DNA from: Bacteroidetes bacterium UBA5697
GTDB taxonomy: Bacteria; Bacteroidota; Bacteroidia; B-17B0; Aurantibacillaceae
Length of the DNA: 64,000 nucleotides
Assembly: GCA_002420145.1 (NCBI GenBank)
Contig: DIHL01000038.1
Location: forward strand, 78,527 to 142,526
Reading direction: 5' to 3'
The position numbers were made by a program, and so were the translations under genes. The notes below the pieces were generated by a model. It made no database searches. It was given only the letters and a program-made list of their open reading frames with translations, and was not told the origin of the DNA. Of the stretch, positions 18,088 through 26,136 are shown in pieces. The first letter of the stretch is position 1. Each line of letters opens with the position of its first letter.

Positions 18088-18777
18088 ATGAAGAATTTCA
18101 AACTACATACGCTTTTTATATTTAGTCTTTTTCTAAGCTTTTCTGCTTTTTCACAAGACACTATCTTTTTTAAATCTAAAGATAAAATTATTGTATTTGT
18201 GAAGGAAGTTTCTCAAACTGAAATTCAATACAAAAAATTTGAATTGCCTGATGGCCCAATGTATGTTGTAGATAAAAATGTGATTGATAAAATTGTGTAT
18301 AAAAATGGATATACCGAAAGCATTACGGTTGTAGCTCAGACGCCAACTGTTACACAAGATCCTCAACCGTTTACAGTGCTAAATAATAATAAACCATCAG
18401 TTCACAACGAAAAAATCACATACGAAGATACTAAAAGAAGATATTATTATATGTCTAATTTAGCTAATTCTCATCCCAATGAAAGCAAACGCCCTATGTT
18501 ATTACAATCTGTAAAATCTATTAGAAATTTAAAATACGGACAAGATGCTACTAGAACCGTAGGAATTGTTTTTGGCGCGATGACAATAGCAACGGGAGCA
18601 ATTTATGGTATCATTACTAGAATAAATACTAATAATGGTATAAATTCTGGTAGTGATTTTGTGATAGCTCCAGTAGCATGTGGTTCCTTAGCGTTAGTGA
18701 TGACAGCAACATCAATAGCTTTTCATGTGGGTTTAAAAAAGAAGAGACATGATTTTGTTAAGGCCTATAATGAGTAG
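18088..18777 (+). CDS. Envelope protein of unknown function, tandem paralog 2
   Basis: A 229-residue paralog of the preceding product with the same order of parts. It has a signal peptide (residues 1-22, ending SAFSQ), then DTIFFKSKDKIIVFVKEVSQ, and the core EIQYKKFELPDGPMYVVDKN followed by VIDKIVYKNGYTES. A variable Gln/Thr-rich linker and two C-terminal hydrophobic helices (VGIVFGAMTIATGAIYGII and VIAPVACGSLALVMTATSIAF) complete it, ending in a basic tail. It starts 20 bases after paralog 1, and its last codons overlap the start of paralog 3, so translation is probably coupled. Function unknown. Confidence 0.7.
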   Translation: MKNFKLHTLFIFSLFLSFSAFSQDTIFFKSKDKIIVFVKEVSQTEIQYKKFELPDGPMYVVDKNVIDKIVYKNGYTESITVVAQTPTVTQDPQPFTVLNNNKPSVHNEKITYEDTKRRYYYMSNLANSHPNESKRPMLLQSVKSIRNLKYGQDATRTVGIVFGAMTIATGAIYGIITRINTNNGINSGSDFVIAPVACGSLALVMTATSIAFHVGLKKKRHDFVKAYNE

Positions 18778-19432
18778 ATGTTTAGCGTTTTTCTTTTTTC
18801 TGTTTAAGTTAGGAACTTTTGCATTTGCCCAAGATACTATTTTTGTAAATAATTCGGAACCCTTAATTGTAAGGGTTTTAGAAATTTCTAGCACTTCAGT
18901 TTCTTATAAAAATTTTCATAATCCCGATGGAGTAATTCGGAGTTTAAGTAATGAACAAATATCAAGAATAGTTTATGAAAACGGAAAAGAAGAATCTAGA
19001 TTTCAATTAAAACAAAAAACAACTGGCAGTGCTTCTCCATTAAAATTATTTATTGTTGAGGGAAAACATTTGGCTTTAAATAATGTGGATATTTCGCACA
19101 AAGCTGCCTTTAAAATAATGATGCAAAAAGACCCACAAACTAATTCAGACGAGTTAAATGAAATCTTAGTTTTGGCAGATAGTAGAAAAAACGGACAAAT
19201 TGCTTTTAATGTTATTGCTCCCGTAAGTGCCGTGGCTGGAATATATTTGGCTAGACAACATCGATATAATGACCCAAAAGAACAACTAAAAGCAAGAACT
19301 TATTTTTTGAGTGGGTTAAGCGTGTGTATTCTTTCGTTAGTAACCGCTCAAATTTATAAATCATTAAAAAATAAACAAATTAGAAAAGCAGCCCTTTTAT
19401 ATAATGCTGATTTAATAAATCTAAATGATTAA
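18770..19432 (+). CDS. Envelope protein of unknown function, tandem paralog 3
   Basis: I start this at the ATG at 18770 (MSRCLAFFFFLFKLGTFAFAQ, a clean signal peptide), which overlaps the stop of paralog 2 by 8 bases. The frame is open seven codons further upstream, but that would put charged residues before the signal. The core is again present but more diverged (VLEISSTSVSYKNFHNPDGV, then ISRIVYENGKEES). Two C-terminal hydrophobic segments follow (IAFNVIAPVSAVAGIYLA and FLSGLSVCILSLVTAQIY). The omega-amidase start is 2 bases past its stop, so it belongs to the same operon. Function unknown. Confidence 0.68.
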   Translation: MSRCLAFFFFLFKLGTFAFAQDTIFVNNSEPLIVRVLEISSTSVSYKNFHNPDGVIRSLSNEQISRIVYENGKEESRFQLKQKTTGSASPLKLFIVEGKHLALNNVDISHKAAFKIMMQKDPQTNSDELNEILVLADSRKNGQIAFNVIAPVSAVAGIYLARQHRYNDPKEQLKARTYFLSGLSVCILSLVTAQIYKSLKNKQIRKAALLYNADLINLND

Positions 19433-19434
19433 AA

Positions 19435-20217
19435 ATGCAAGACTTAATAATAACAACTATTCAAACACAGTTATTTTGGGAAGATGTTCAGAAAAATTTG
19501 GAACACTTTGATAAGAAGATAAATGAAATAGATGGACCCATCGATATTATTGTCTTACCCGAAATGTTTACAACTGGTTTTACAATGAACCCAATTAAGT
19601 TGGCAGAACAACATGGCGGAAGGGGATTACAATGGATGTTGAATAAATCAAAAGAAAAAAACTGTGTAATTGTAGGGAGTATATCAGTTATTGAGAACAA
19701 TAATTACTTTAATCGTTTATATTGGACTAGCCCAGATGGTACTTATGAATATTATGATAAGCGACATTTATTTAGGATGGGAAATGAACACCAGTACTAT
19801 AAGTCTGGCGATAAAAAACTAATCATTGAATATAAAGGATGGAAAATTTGCCCATTAGTTTGTTATGATTTAAGATTCCCAGTTTGGAGTAGAAATCGAA
19901 AAGATAGTACTTACGACGTTTTAATTTATGTAGCAAATTGGCCAGAAGTTCGTTCTTATCCTTGGAAACAACTATTAATTGCAAGAGCTATTGAGAATCA
20001 GACTTATGTTATTGGTGTAAATAGAATAGGGGAAGATGGCAACCAGATTAAACATTCAGGAGACACTGCTATTATTAACCCAAGAGGTGAAATTATTAGC
20101 CAAACAATGGCGCATCAAGATCGAGCAGAAACAACTAATCTTTCGTTCAACTATTTGCAAGAATTTAGAAAAGTGTTTCCAGTAATGATGGATGGAGATG
20201 ATTTTGAAATTAATTAA
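19435..20217 (+). CDS. Omega-amidase (YafV-like, nitrilase superfamily)
   Basis: A 260-residue carbon-nitrogen hydrolase. The Glu-Lys-Cys triad is visible: E in LPEMFTTGF, K in YDKRHLFRMG, C in PLVCYDLRFPVWSRN. The HLFRMGNEHQYYKSG segment is characteristic of the omega-amidase YafV/Nit2 branch, which converts 2-oxoglutaramate or 2-oxosuccinamate to the dicarboxylic keto acid plus ammonia. It is the last gene of the run that begins with the YbdL-like aminotransferase at 16215, its natural partner, although three unrelated envelope genes sit between them. It is convergent with the next gene, 2 bases away. Confidence 0.9.
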   Translation: MQDLIITTIQTQLFWEDVQKNLEHFDKKINEIDGPIDIIVLPEMFTTGFTMNPIKLAEQHGGRGLQWMLNKSKEKNCVIVGSISVIENNNYFNRLYWTSPDGTYEYYDKRHLFRMGNEHQYYKSGDKKLIIEYKGWKICPLVCYDLRFPVWSRNRKDSTYDVLIYVANWPEVRSYPWKQLLIARAIENQTYVIGVNRIGEDGNQIKHSGDTAIINPRGEIISQTMAHQDRAETTNLSFNYLQEFRKVFPVMMDGDDFEIN

Positions 20218-20219
20218 AG

Positions 20220-21740
20220 TTATTTAAACAGTTCAAATACCTGTTTCCTTTTTGTTTTTGCAGTTAACCATTTTTCATAGTTTTCATTCAATAAATTAGT
20301 AGATAATTGTTGACTTGAATGCTTATTATTGATTTGACTATTAATGATTTCTTGAATAATGTTAGTCTCTTCTTTTGATGTTAGATATTTAGCGTTTGTA
20401 ATTTTATAAAGTGCTCCTAGTATTTTTTCTTCTAGAGTTGTTAAAATATTTTTTGATTTATTTTTCTTTATTATTTGTTTTGAAAGTGAAGATACTAACG
20501 TATAATTTTTTAATTCAAAATGTGTAATAATATTAAGCACCTCTATCCTTAGATATACTTGCGGTCTAGCCTCATACTCAAATTCATTTAATGTTTTATT
20601 AATGAATTTTAAAGCTTTATGAAATTGACCAACATATATTAAAACAATGGCGTGCAAGTAATAAAAATAAATAATATGATAAGGCTCAATATCGAGATTC
20701 AGTTTTGAGATGTCTTTCTCTATTTCTTTTATTTTATTTAGGGCAGCTTGAAAGTCGTTATTTATTAAATAATATTCTAGTTCGTGTGTATTTGTATGAA
20801 TAAACACGCGTTCTGAAATTACTTCTTTTCTAATATTTATTTTTTTAGGAAATTCTTGTAATACTTTAATGTCTTCAAAAAATGTAGATTTCGGAAAGAT
20901 TTTTTTAATAGATAATAGTCTTTTATAAATCGAAACGTAATCTAATGGATTTTCTATAGAATAGGTTTTAGATTTATTTAAAATATCTATCAATTTCTGA
21001 AGATGATCATATTCTTTTTGTTTATCATCAATTGAATAGTAATAATTGGAATAAATTAAATAGTAGAAAATTTTTGCAGAAAATGATAATGCATTTTTTT
21101 CAGATTTTAATTCGGGTTGACATAAAATAGACTTTAGATTCTTTATAACATCAGCTTTTGATTGTTTTTCATTATCAGCTTGTATTAAGTTACTTTCATA
21201 GTATAAGTCAGTTATGCGTTTAAAGTTATTTAGGAGTAATATATATTTATCTATTTCTAGGTTTACTTCGGCAGCTTTTTTTAATCCCAATGAATAGCCA
21301 GAGCATTTTTTCTTCCAAATTAAGATGTCAATCATTAATTGAAAATTCTCACATTCCTTTGCTAATTCTTCAGCTTTTGCTATTAGTTTTAACGATTCAT
21401 GGTATAAGCCTTTATGAAATAAAATTTCAATTGAACTAAGAGTTTGTTTAATTTCTAAATTGTAAGTTTTAGAATCGTGAAAAACATTTAAACTTCTTAA
21501 AATGAGTTGATATAGGTAATTTTTATCTGCTGATATAAAATCAGGGTTAATTCCAGCTTTTTTTAAATTCTTTTTTAATTCAACATCATTCTCTTCCTCT
21601 GCTTTATCTAATTCATCAAAAAGTGCTACATATTTATTCTGTTCCCCAATAGTATGTCGTTCAGAAAAGATTTTAAAATACCTCTTTTCCGACATTGAAA
21701 GGTTTTTTATGATAACAAAGGCGTTACTGTTTTTTTTCAT
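20220..21740 (-). CDS. Helical-repeat protein of unknown function
   Basis: I start this at the ATG at 21740 (MKKNSNAFVIIKNLSMSEKR, 506 residues) because the frame upstream of it is short and hydrophobic without reason. The protein is almost entirely alpha-helical, with no signal peptide and no membrane helix. It has repeated amphipathic pairs of TPR/SEL1 character (FHKGLYHESLKLIAKAEELA, QFHKALKFINKTLNEFEYE). The N-terminal NLSMSEKRYFKIF motif recurs in a family of uncharacterised cytosolic Bacteroidota proteins of this size. The composition is very rich in Lys, Asn, Ile and Glu. No catalytic motif is evident; a scaffold or regulatory role is a guess. Confidence 0.7.
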   Translation of the reverse strand: MKKNSNAFVIIKNLSMSEKRYFKIFSERHTIGEQNKYVALFDELDKAEEENDVELKKNLKKAGINPDFISADKNYLYQLILRSLNVFHDSKTYNLEIKQTLSSIEILFHKGLYHESLKLIAKAEELAKECENFQLMIDILIWKKKCSGYSLGLKKAAEVNLEIDKYILLLNNFKRITDLYYESNLIQADNEKQSKADVIKNLKSILCQPELKSEKNALSFSAKIFYYLIYSNYYYSIDDKQKEYDHLQKLIDILNKSKTYSIENPLDYVSIYKRLLSIKKIFPKSTFFEDIKVLQEFPKKINIRKEVISERVFIHTNTHELEYYLINNDFQAALNKIKEIEKDISKLNLDIEPYHIIYFYYLHAIVLIYVGQFHKALKFINKTLNEFEYEARPQVYLRIEVLNIITHFELKNYTLVSSLSKQIIKKNKSKNILTTLEEKILGALYKITNAKYLTSKEETNIIQEIINSQINNKHSSQQLSTNLLNENYEKWLTAKTKRKQVFELFK

Positions 21741-21748
21741 ATATATAA

Positions 21749-21761
21749 TCAGACTTACTAA
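21749..21761 (+). repeat. 13-bp intergenic repeat, copy 1 (TCAGACTTACTAA)
   Basis: This sequence occurs identically in three intergenic places on the plus strand. Here it lies between the divergent genes starting at 21740 and 21833. Confidence 0.5.
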
Positions 21762-21832
21762 AAGTAACAAAAAAACTAAATTTTACAAAAAATAATGAAC
21801 ATAAATTTACATGGTAACTTAGCAACAGTATA

Positions 21833-23332
21833 ATGAGATTTATATATTTATCATCACTTTTTTTATTATTAAAGCTTTCGCCTGCTCAATTGGTTGTTTC
21901 TAATGGGGCAAGCCCTTCTACCCTTGTAAATAGTCTTATAGGTTCTGGAGTAACTGTCTCCAACATAACTTTTCAGGGTGTTTTTAATTCGGGAGGAGTT
22001 TATCAGGCTGGTTCATTTACGGCTTCTGGTACGGTTGCTACTAATTTAGGAATAACATCTGGTGTGGTTCTATGTACAGGGAAAACCAGCGATATTGTTT
22101 TAACTCCTACTACAACTGCTCCAGGAGCATCCAATTTCTCAAGTTCAGGATTATCGTCTACTTGTTCTAATGGAGAAGTGAGACAAGGCGGAAGCTGTCC
22201 AATATATATCAATGATTTAGATGAGCTTGCAGGAACCGTCAATTACTATAACGCAGCAATTCTTGAATTTGACTTTGTTGCAGCAAATACGAATATATCT
22301 TTTAGATATGTTTTTGGTTCAGAAGAATACGATCAAACTGGGAGTTTTGCTATTAATTATAATTGTTCGTCATATAATGATAAGTTTGGATTTATCTTAA
22401 GTGGCCCTGGGATTTCTGGAGGGCAAGGATACACTAATAATGGTAAAAATATTGCCAGATTATCTAACGGTTCAGAGGTCTCTATTAACTCAGTTAATAA
22501 TGGAGTTGTTGGTAGTAATGGAGGATCTCCTTCAGCTGCAAAATGTACAGCAGCAAATTCATCTTGGCTTAATGGTTCAGCGACGGCTGAGTTTAATGGA
22601 CCCATTTATGGAATTCAATTTAATGGAAACACAAAAGTTTTAACAGCGAGCCAATCGGGTTTAACTGCAGGAAGTACGTATCATATTAAATTAATAATTA
22701 CAGATGCAAATGATGGTGCTTATGATAGTGGCGTATTTATTGAAGCAGGAAGTTTCAGTTCTCCTATAACATTACCTGTTACGCTAATTGATTTTAAAGG
22801 CAAATGTGACAATCATGGAATTCAATTAAATTGGTTTACGGCTTCAGAGAAAGACAATCAAAGATTTGTGATAGAACGTTCTGAAGATGGAATTAATTTT
22901 AAAAGAATTGGTGAAATACCAGGATCGGTTTCAACTAATTATATTCAGCAGTATTTTTTCTATGACCAAAGCCCAAGTTCTGCCTTAAATTATTATAGAT
23001 TAAAACAACAAGATTTTAATGGAGAGCTTACCGTTTTTAAAATAATTTCTGTAGATGCTTCATGTTTAAGCCAACAAAAGCTTGAGTTTTCTCTTTACCC
23101 AAATCCAGTGAATCAGAATATATTTATAGACTTTAATTTAGATGATGATACTGATATGTCTTTTGAGGTTTCTAATTCTATGGGTCAAATTGTAAAAACC
23201 ATATTTAATAAGAGGTATGAAGAAGGTTTTCAAAATTTAAATATAGATGTAAGTGATCTTTGCTCAGGAGTATATTATTTTAAGTCATATTCAAATATCA
23301 AAACTAAAGTCTTAAAATTTGTAAAACTATAA
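21833..23332 (+). CDS. Secreted choice-of-anchor L protein with T9SS sorting domain
   Basis: This 499-residue secreted protein has a signal peptide (residues 1-18). It has a choice-of-anchor L domain at about 20-315: LVNSLIGSGVTVSNITFQG, TSGVVLCTGKTSD, AAILEFDFVAANTNISFRYVFGSEEY, DKFGFILSGPGISGG and LIITDANDGAYDSGVFIEAGSF are the signature strands. A fibronectin-like linker (IQLNWFTASEKDNQRFVIERS) follows, and then a T9SS type A C-terminal domain from LYPNPVNQNIFIDF. It is expected on the cell surface or outside the cell. Such proteins often act in adhesion or matrix formation, but no specific function is evident. The anchor-L domain has paired Cys. Confidence 0.85.
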   Translation: MRFIYLSSLFLLLKLSPAQLVVSNGASPSTLVNSLIGSGVTVSNITFQGVFNSGGVYQAGSFTASGTVATNLGITSGVVLCTGKTSDIVLTPTTTAPGASNFSSSGLSSTCSNGEVRQGGSCPIYINDLDELAGTVNYYNAAILEFDFVAANTNISFRYVFGSEEYDQTGSFAINYNCSSYNDKFGFILSGPGISGGQGYTNNGKNIARLSNGSEVSINSVNNGVVGSNGGSPSAAKCTAANSSWLNGSATAEFNGPIYGIQFNGNTKVLTASQSGLTAGSTYHIKLIITDANDGAYDSGVFIEAGSFSSPITLPVTLIDFKGKCDNHGIQLNWFTASEKDNQRFVIERSEDGINFKRIGEIPGSVSTNYIQQYFFYDQSPSSALNYYRLKQQDFNGELTVFKIISVDASCLSQQKLEFSLYPNPVNQNIFIDFNLDDDTDMSFEVSNSMGQIVKTIFNKRYEEGFQNLNIDVSDLCSGVYYFKSYSNIKTKVLKFVKL

Positions 23333-23334
23333 TT

Positions 23335-23347
23335 TCAGACTTACTAA
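23335..23347 (+). repeat. 13-bp intergenic repeat, copy 2 (TCAGACTTACTAA)
   Basis: Identical to 21749-21761 and 31234-31246. It sits two bases after the stop codon of the choice-of-anchor L gene, at the upstream edge of the ilv operon. Confidence 0.5.
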
Positions 23348-23363
23348 AAATGTTTCTTTAAAA

Positions 23364-23394
23364 TTTAAAAGTAAACAACAATTATATACTTTTG
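23364..23394 (+). promoter_or_regulatory. Promoter of the ilv operon
   Basis: TACTTTTG at 23387-23394 is a full match to the -7 consensus TAnnTTTG. A TTTA at 23364-23367, 19 bases upstream, is one base off the -33 TTTG. Transcription from here would begin about 10-15 bases before the leader-peptide ATG at 23412. Confidence 0.55.
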
Positions 23395-23411
23395 TCTTAT
23401 CTGTTACAATT

Positions 23412-23459
23412 ATGAAAAATAATACAACATATATTAATATTATTATTTCACTCTCATAG
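23412..23459 (+). CDS. Isoleucine-rich leader peptide of the ilv operon (attenuator)
   Basis: A 15-codon open frame encodes MKNNTTYINIIISLS followed by TAG. Four of residues 8-12 are Ile (all ATT, three consecutive), followed by one Leu codon. It lies between a good promoter and a strong terminator hairpin (23493-23520) that precedes ilvE, the layout of ribosome-mediated attenuation of branched-chain amino acid operons. Starvation for charged tRNA-Ile would stall the ribosome at the Ile run and change downstream folding. The identification rests on position and codon content; the peptide itself is too short for homology. I do not see a complete antiterminator arm, only short GGAAGG/CCTT complementarity. 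Confidence 0.65.
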   Translation: MKNNTTYINIIISLS

Positions 23460-23492
23460 AGGGAAGGATATTGTTATGAAAACAAAACAACT

Positions 23493-23520
23493 AAGCCTTT
23501 CTGACGAGAAAGGCTTTTTT
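23493..23520 (+). terminator. Leader terminator (attenuator) upstream of ilvE
   Basis: A perfect 10-bp stem AAGCCTTTCT / AGAAAGGCTT (loop GACG) is followed by six T. It lies 34 bases after the leader stop and 34 bases before the ilvE ATG. No gene ends close before it, so it acts inside the operon leader. Confidence 0.8.
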
Positions 23521-23554
23521 ATTTACTAATAATTTAAAATCTAAAAAATAAAAC

Positions 23555-24445
23555 ATGTATTACAACGACAACACAGTAGTTTTCTTTAACGGAGAATGGG
23601 TAAAGGCAAAAGATTTAATGGTGAGTCCATATGTGCAGGTTATGCACTACGGTAGTGGAGTATTTGAAGGGATCCGTTCATATGCTACGCCCGATGGCAC
23701 TAGAATATTTAAATCAGATGAGCATTATAAGCGCTTATTGTATTCTGCTGAAAAAATGCACTTAAAGGTTAATTACTCCGCCGAGGAGTTTACTCAGTTA
23801 ACCTATCAACTACTCGAAAAAAATAATTTGAGTAATGCATACATTCGTCCTTTAGTATTTGCTGGGGCTAATATGTCGTTAACGCCAACAGATGAAGTAC
23901 ACGTGATGTTATGCGCCTGGGAGTGGGGAAAATATTTAGGTGATAAGTTATTAGATGTTACTATATCATCTTATCAGCGTCCAAATCCTAAGTCTTGTCA
24001 TGTGGAAGCTAAGGTTATTGGTCATTATGTAAACTCTATTTTGGCTACAACAGAGGCGAAGAATAAAGGTTTTGATGAAGCTTTATTGTTAGATGCAAAT
24101 GGTCATGTTGCCGAAGGGCCTGGAGCGAACTTCTTTTTTGAGAAGGACGAAGCATTATATACATCTCCATTAGGAAATATATTACCTGGAATCACTCGCG
24201 CTACGATTTTTGAATTGTGTGATGAATTAGGGTTTAAACTAGTCGAAAAATATTTTACGCCTGAAGAAGTTAAAGGAGCTGATAGTGCTTTCTTTACTGG
24301 AACTGCTGCAGAAGTAGCAGGTATAGCTTCATTGGATAAAGTACCATTTAAATTAAATTGGGAAGATTCATTAGGATATATACTTCAAGCTAAATACGCA
24401 CGTCGTGTTGCATTTAACGAATACGGAAATTTCTCATTAGTATAA
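23555..24445 (+). CDS. ilvE: Branched-chain amino acid aminotransferase
   Basis: A class IV PLP aminotransferase of 296 residues that catalyses the last step of Val/Ile synthesis, with Leu also a substrate. Typical motifs are VMHYGSGVFEGIRSY, the PLP Lys in CHVEAKVIGHYVNS, DEALLLDANGHVAEGPGANFFF, and FFTGTAAEVAGI near the C-terminus. It is the first structural gene of ilvEDBNCA, after the leader attenuator. Start context is unambiguous (ATG at 23555, MYYNDNTVVFFNGEW). The next gene, ilvD, begins 10 bases downstream. Confidence 0.95.
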   Translation: MYYNDNTVVFFNGEWVKAKDLMVSPYVQVMHYGSGVFEGIRSYATPDGTRIFKSDEHYKRLLYSAEKMHLKVNYSAEEFTQLTYQLLEKNNLSNAYIRPLVFAGANMSLTPTDEVHVMLCAWEWGKYLGDKLLDVTISSYQRPNPKSCHVEAKVIGHYVNSILATTEAKNKGFDEALLLDANGHVAEGPGANFFFEKDEALYTSPLGNILPGITRATIFELCDELGFKLVEKYFTPEEVKGADSAFFTGTAAEVAGIASLDKVPFKLNWEDSLGYILQAKYARRVAFNEYGNFSLV

Positions 24446-24455
24446 AATATAAATT

Positions 24456-26129
24456 ATGGAATTAAATCGCTATAGTAAAACAGTTACTCAAGATGAGTCT
24501 CAACCAGCTTCTCAAGCTATGCTATATGGCATAGGCTTAACAGAAGAGGATATGAAAAAGCCACAAGTTGGCATCGCTTCTACTTGGTATGAAGGGAATA
24601 CTTGTAACATACACCTGAATGGATTATCGGCTTTTGTAAAAGATGGCGTGCGTAAAAACGGCATGGTTGGTTTACAGTTTAATACAATAGGTATAAGCGA
24701 CGGTATCACTAACGGAACGGAAGGTATGCGTTACTCTTTAGTGTCTCGCGAAATAATTGCAGACTCAGTTGAAGCTGTTACGGCAGCTCATTATTATGAT
24801 GGTTTAATAACGATAGCGGGGTGTGATAAAAACATGCCTGGTGTTACTATGGCCATGATACGTGTTAATCGCCCATCAATCATGGTTTATGGAGGTACCA
24901 TCGCTTCAGGAAATTATAAAGGCAAAAAGTTAAATATCGTTTCAGCATTTGAAGCTTTAGGAGAAAAATATGCGGGCAAAATATCTGATGAAGATTTTAA
25001 AGGTGTTGTAAAAAATGCTTGTCCTGGGGCTGGCGCTTGTGGTGGTATGTACACGGCAAACACCATGTCATCTGCCATAGAAGCAATGGGTTTAAGTTTA
25101 CCATATAGTTCTTCAAATCCTGCATTAAGTGATGATAAAAAAGAAGAATGTTTAAAAGCAGGAGAGTATTTAAAAGTACTATTAGAAAAAAATATAAAAC
25201 CTTCAGACATATTATCTAAAAAAGCGTTTGAAAATGCTTTAACGGTAGTAGTTGTATTAGGTGGTTCTACAAATGCAGTCTTACATTTATTAGCGATGGC
25301 AAAAACTGCTAATGTGGATTTTACATTAGAAGATGTTACTAGAGTAAATGCCAAAACACCTGTATTAGCTGACTTAAAACCAAGTGGTAAATACTTAATG
25401 GAAGATGTATTTGCTATTGGTGGTGTGCCAGCGGTAATGAAATATTTATTGCAACAGGGATTATTACATGGAGATTGTTTAACTGTAACTGGAAAAACCA
25501 TCAAAGAAAATTTAGATTCGGTGAATGCATTGCCAGATGGACAAGATGTAATATTACCTGTGACTAATCCAGTAAAGGCAAACGGACATTTAAGAATATT
25601 ATATGGAAATCTAGCCCCTGAAGGTTCTGTCGCAAAAATAACAGGCAAAGAAGGTGAATCATTTACTGGACCAGCAATTGTTTTTGAAAATGAATTTGAA
25701 TGCATCAAAGGAATACGTGAAGGAAAAGTAAAAGCTGGCCAAGTATTAGTCATCCGAAATGAAGGACCAAAGGGTGGGCCAGGTATGCCAGAAATGTTGA
25801 AACCTACTTCTGCATTAATTGGCGCAGGTTTAGGAAACAGTGTCGCATTAATTACTGATGGTCGTTTTTCTGGAGGTACACATGGATTTGTAGTTGGTCA
25901 TGTAAGTCCAGAAGCATTTGATGGCGGACCAATAGCCTTAGTAAAAGACGGAGATATAATAACAATTGATGCAGTGAACAATAAAATCGATGTTCAATTA
26001 TCAAACGAAGAGTTAGCTGAAAGAAAAAAACAATGGCAACAACCTGAATTGAAAGTAAAGTTTGGCGTGCTTTATAAATATGCTAAACAAGTTAGCTCAG
26101 CTAGTAAAGGTTGTTTAACCGATTTATAA
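24456..26129 (+). CDS. ilvD: Dihydroxyacid dehydratase
   Basis: This 557-residue iron-sulfur enzyme dehydrates 2,3-dihydroxy-isovalerate and 2,3-dihydroxy-3-methylvalerate to the 2-keto acids used by IlvE. The cluster ligands are in TIAGCDKNMPGV and in CPGAGACGGMYTANTM. The C-terminal TDGRFSGGTHGFVVGHVSPEA is the family signature. Length is normal. It lies 10 bases after ilvE and 7 bases before ilvB. Both the third Cys and the conserved Lys near KGKK are present, so it should be active. Confidence 0.97.
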   Translation: MELNRYSKTVTQDESQPASQAMLYGIGLTEEDMKKPQVGIASTWYEGNTCNIHLNGLSAFVKDGVRKNGMVGLQFNTIGISDGITNGTEGMRYSLVSREIIADSVEAVTAAHYYDGLITIAGCDKNMPGVTMAMIRVNRPSIMVYGGTIASGNYKGKKLNIVSAFEALGEKYAGKISDEDFKGVVKNACPGAGACGGMYTANTMSSAIEAMGLSLPYSSSNPALSDDKKEECLKAGEYLKVLLEKNIKPSDILSKKAFENALTVVVVLGGSTNAVLHLLAMAKTANVDFTLEDVTRVNAKTPVLADLKPSGKYLMEDVFAIGGVPAVMKYLLQQGLLHGDCLTVTGKTIKENLDSVNALPDGQDVILPVTNPVKANGHLRILYGNLAPEGSVAKITGKEGESFTGPAIVFENEFECIKGIREGKVKAGQVLVIRNEGPKGGPGMPEMLKPTSALIGAGLGNSVALITDGRFSGGTHGFVVGHVSPEAFDGGPIALVKDGDIITIDAVNNKIDVQLSNEELAERKKQWQQPELKVKFGVLYKYAKQVSSASKGCLTDL

Positions 26130-26136
26130 TTTTAAA

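Noticed and set aside
23476..23529. Second small frame in the ilv leader (17 codons from the ATG at 23476)
   Set aside because: It runs through the terminator hairpin, has few branched-chain codons and no promoter of its own; the upstream Ile-rich frame explains the region better.
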